DNA from: Bradyrhizobium hereditatis
GTDB taxonomy: Bacteria > Pseudomonadota > Alphaproteobacteria > Rhizobiales > Xanthobacteraceae
Direction: 5' to 3'
DNA length: 64,000 nucleotides
NCBI RefSeq assembly: GCF_020329435.1
Contig: NZ_JAGKJK010000001.1
Location: 930,001 to 994,000, forward strand
Every line of letters begins with the position of its first letter. Within the stretch, counting starts at the first letter, position 1. A program made the translations under genes and the position numbers. The notes under the pieces are model-generated. The model did not search any database. It saw only the letters and a list, made by a program, of their open reading frames with translations, and was not told the DNA's origin. Of the stretch, positions 62,158 through 64,000 are shown one piece after another.

Positions 62158-62466
62158 CTAGCCCGTCACCAGCCCATTTTCGACGCGCAGCGAACCGCGC
62201 TCGATTTGCCGAAGGCGCCTTGCAACTGCGCGCTTGCCATTTAGGCCGGCTTCCGCGTTGCGCGCCGAGTAGCCCGAGCGTTTGCGCGCCCGATCCATCT
62301 GGCGATTGTCGCGCATTGCTTGATCGTAAATGCCCAACTGCACAAGCTTGCCAAGCAACGCATCCGCAGCGAATGCCAGAGCCGAGGTTCCGGCCGCCGT
62401 CATCAGGTTCGCAAAGTGCCGGGCTGATTTCGCCGCCGGCGCCGGCCGTCTCATAGGTCCGTGCAT
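62158..62466 (-). CDS. hypothetical phage protein
   Basis: A 102-residue basic protein starting MHGPMRRPAPAAKSARHFA, helical throughout, with GGAAGG before the ATG. Rich in Arg and Ala; could bind DNA. No family recognised. Confidence 0.5.
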   Translation of the reverse strand: MHGPMRRPAPAAKSARHFANLMTAAGTSALAFAADALLGKLVQLGIYDQAMRDNRQMDRARKRSGYSARNAEAGLNGKRAVARRLRQIERGSLRVENGLVTG

Positions 62467-62507
62467 CGTTTCTTCCCTTCCGTTGTGGTGTGGTTAGTGT
62501 GGTGTGG

Positions 62508-62930
62508 TTACGCCCCCGCCAGGAATGCCGCGCGGCGTTCGCGCAGCGTCACGACCTCCGGCGCCTCGCGCTCGCCGGCCATCAGCTTGCGCAACCTCGC
62601 CTTGCCCGCGGCAGGGATCGCCCAGCCGCCCGAGCCCCATTCGGTACGGACCTCGACGCCGACTTTCTCGAGCGCCTTTCGGACCTTGACCATCTGGACG
62701 TCAATCAACTTGATTTCAGGCTGATCGCAGTCCGGCCGAGCGCCAAACAGCACGGTATGAAGCGCCGTCCTGGTCGCGACCGATCGCCGGAGCATGAACC
62801 CGACCATTTCGCATTGCTGCGGCGTGGCATCTAGAACCGTCAGTAGCCGCGACACATCGTCATTGCCAACGCCTAGAAGCGCTTCCAACTCTGCTACGCG
62901 GTCCTGCAATCGTTGTTCTAGACTGCTCAC
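62508..62930 (-). CDS. winged-helix DNA-binding protein
   Basis: Probable phage regulator. The last 90 residues have an OmpR-type winged-helix pattern (LLRRSV, TVLFGARPDCDQPEIKLID, VQMVKVRKALEKVGVEVRTEW, GSGGWAIP). The N-terminal 45 residues form a coiled coil (LEQRLQDRVAELEALL). I prefer the GTG at 62930 because AAAGGGGGC precedes it; a GTG at 62969 overlaps the upstream stop. It probably controls late or early phage genes. Confidence 0.65.
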   Translation of the reverse strand: MSSLEQRLQDRVAELEALLGVGNDDVSRLLTVLDATPQQCEMVGFMLRRSVATRTALHTVLFGARPDCDQPEIKLIDVQMVKVRKALEKVGVEVRTEWGSGGWAIPAAGKARLRKLMAGEREAPEVVTLRERRAAFLAGA

Positions 62931-62955
62931 CCTTGCCCCCTTTGCGTGGATTGCC

Positions 62956-63252
62956 TCAGTAGAGTTCACGCAGGCGCGGCGGCTTGAGATCCGCCACGCT
63001 CACACCCGGCGGCAACTCGCCGGCGGACTTCAAGTCGGCTTCCGATCGGATCGCCCCGATAGCCGCGCCCTTCGCATAGTTCGCCGCCGGCGGCGCCAGC
63101 TTGCCGCGGACGAAGTTCAGCGCCTCGCCGATATCCGAGCAGGCGAACAGCATCGCGCAATATCGGTGCGGCTCAGACGGGCGATAACCCTCATTCACCA
63201 CAAACCCGCCTTCCGGCATCGCCTCGATTGTCAAACACATAATCCCGCTCAT
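62956..63252 (-). CDS. hypothetical phage protein
   Basis: A 98-residue protein starting MSGIMCLTIEAMPEGGF, with GGGGGTGAG ribosome site. Contains HRYCAMLFACSDIGEALNFV. No family recognised; probably a small early or late accessory protein. Confidence 0.55.
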   Translation of the reverse strand: MSGIMCLTIEAMPEGGFVVNEGYRPSEPHRYCAMLFACSDIGEALNFVRGKLAPPAANYAKGAAIGAIRSEADLKSAGELPPGVSVADLKPPRLRELY

Positions 63253-63255
63253 TGC

Positions 63256-63510
63256 TCACCCCCTGCTTTTCATGGCCGAGTTGATAGCGGCCAGCTCTTC
63301 CCGCTCGAACCAATCAGGAGCCGGCGGCGGAGCAGGAGGCGCCCAAGCCCTCCGAAGTGATCCCGAGCAGCTTTCGCACAGGTGATTTTCGGCCTCCGCC
63401 AGCGACGTAAGCTTGATGCCGCCGGTAACGAACACGATGCCGCGACCGGCATTCTCCGGCGCGATCGAAACGCGACACAAATTGCACTCAAAAATCCGCT
63501 TAGTGGTCAT
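63256..63510 (-). CDS. small zinc-ribbon phage protein
   Basis: An 84-residue protein with CNLC (near residue 9) and CESC (near residue 45), a four-Cys zinc-binding arrangement, then a Pro-rich linker and a charged helix. A GAGGGGGAG ribosome site precedes it. Likely DNA- or protein-binding; function unknown. Confidence 0.65.
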   Translation of the reverse strand: MTTKRIFECNLCRVSIAPENAGRGIVFVTGGIKLTSLAEAENHLCESCSGSLRRAWAPPAPPPAPDWFEREELAAINSAMKSRG

Positions 63511-63519
63511 TGCTCCCCC

Positions 63520-63732
63520 TCAGTGAAAAGCCACGCCGACGCGGCGCAGATACCGAGCCTCATCAATCGCGCGATCGAAGTCCGCGCGCTCTATCGCCTC
63601 GAACGCGGCCAGGAACGTTTCCCAATCGACCGGCTCGAAATCGTATTCCTGCGGCAAGCCGATCAACTCGCCGAACGGAAAGCGTTTCGGGCGCAAGAAG
63701 CCGGGAAAGATCCCCCAATGCGAAACAATCAT
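63520..63732 (-). CDS. small hypothetical phage protein
   Basis: A 70-residue protein (MIVSHWGIFPGFLRPKRFPF), whose ATG overlaps the small terminase stop (ATGA). The C-terminal half forms a charged helix. No family recognised. Confidence 0.55.
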   Translation of the reverse strand: MIVSHWGIFPGFLRPKRFPFGELIGLPQEYDFEPVDWETFLAAFEAIERADFDRAIDEARYLRRVGVAFH

Positions 63733-64000
63733 TGGTCCCCCAGGTTTTCAGGGACCGGCACCGCCACGAGCTCGATCCGGGTAATTTCCGATTTGACCGG
63801 CCCGCCATCCGGCCCGCTGATTTCCGACGAAACCTTGTCGCCGTACTTTTTCGGGTTCAGCCGAGCCGCAAACCATTTGCGCGTATCGACCCGGAGCCGA
63901 GAGCGCGCGATGACGTCATGGTTGGTCGCCTCGTGGCCGTCCTCATCCGTGTAAGTGTCGTTTCGGCCGTCGTCGGCAATTTCCAGCGCCTCTTCCGCCA
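63729..64000 (-). CDS. terminase small subunit (5' end off window)
   Basis: The last 90 residues of a small terminase: EEALEIADDGRNDTY, then NHDVIARSRLRVDTRKWFAA and RLNPKKYGDKVSSEI, the signature of Sf6-like small terminases that recognise the packaging site. The N-terminal helix-turn-helix would lie beyond the window. It is the first late gene of the operon seen here. Confidence 0.85.
   Translation of the reverse strand, partial: AEEALEIADDGRNDTYTDEDGHEATNHDVIARSRLRVDTRKWFAARLNPKKYGDKVSSEISGPDGGPVKSEITRIELVAVPVPENLGDQ

Larger units (their letters stand above)
38764..64000. mobile_element. prophage, podovirus-like (right end off window)
   Basis: Bounded left by a tRNA-Pro attL. It contains terminase subunits, P22-like portal, scaffold, N4-gp56-type capsid, adaptor, hub, ejection-type proteins, tail fibre, transglycosylase, endolysin and Rz/Rz1. 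Late genes run leftward and almost all overlap or touch. No tape-measure or sheath gene is seen. Integrase, repressor and replication genes are not in view. Gene content appears intact, so the prophage may still be functional. Confidence 0.92.

Noticed and set aside
38811..64000. Integrase or repressor gene of the prophage
   Set aside because: No tyrosine or serine recombinase motifs found in this part; they probably lie beyond the right edge.

Overview
The window looks like a chromosome segment of a high-GC alphaproteobacterium of the Bradyrhizobium/Rhodopseudomonas group. The evidence is a GcrA-type regulator with GANTC sites at its promoter, a NadQ-regulated nadA-nadB-nadC operon, a DUF2842 protein, and several dispersed palindromic repeats of the rhizobial intergenic kind. 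No database search was possible, so the genus is an inference.

Bases 1-34000 are ordinary chromosome. In order they hold: an IclR-controlled aldolase plus FAD-dehydrogenase catabolic operon; a membrane diguanylate cyclase; rplM-rpsI; a thioesterase and an enoyl-CoA hydratase; metY; nadQ and nadABC with two tandem operators; an FTR1-type iron permease; heme A synthase; and a surface-polysaccharide region at 17.1-26.4 kb (deacetylase-like protein, FemAB/CelD-like acyltransferase, Wzc-like chain-length protein, GT4 glycosyltransferase, WcaJ-like initiating transferase, Wzy/ligase-like membrane protein). After that come assorted metabolic genes, a GrlR-like protein, a ribbon-helix-helix protein with a GcrA-family gene, a short-chain dehydrogenase and a second dihydrodipicolinate-synthase-like lyase. 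In the polysaccharide region, two key enzymes lack their textbook active sites.

Bases 34.7-38.1 kb form a leftward three-gene operon of visibly lower GC content (47-57% in the lines I counted, against 73% in a nearby core line). It encodes an 81-residue secreted-type precursor peptide whose only aromatic residue is in a C-terminal Trp-Arg-Asn, then a radical SAM/SPASM maturase, then a 624-residue multi-pass membrane protein that I do not recognise. I read it as a RiPP (probable three-residue cyclophane) operon with an uncharacterised membrane partner. It is the best candidate here for an undescribed system. A decayed transposase lies just beyond it.

From 38764 to the right edge is a prophage. 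Its left end is a 47-bp 3' fragment of a tRNA-Pro(GGG) gene (attL); the intact tRNA, the integrase and the early genes should lie beyond 64 kb. Nearly all genes run leftward with ATGA/TAATG overlaps: small terminase, small proteins, large terminase, P22-like portal, Gly-rich and repeat proteins, scaffold, N4-gp56-type capsid, head-tail adaptor, tail hub, ejection-type proteins, transglycosylase, tail fibre, endolysin, Rz/Rz1, Gp49. There is no tape-measure gene, so the virion was probably podovirus-like. Rightward exceptions are a secreted SGNH hydrolase with a tiny membrane protein (a likely lysogenic-conversion cassette), a 58-residue membrane ORF, a zinc-ribbon ORF, and a tRNA-like structure whose anticodon loop carries about 29 extra bases.
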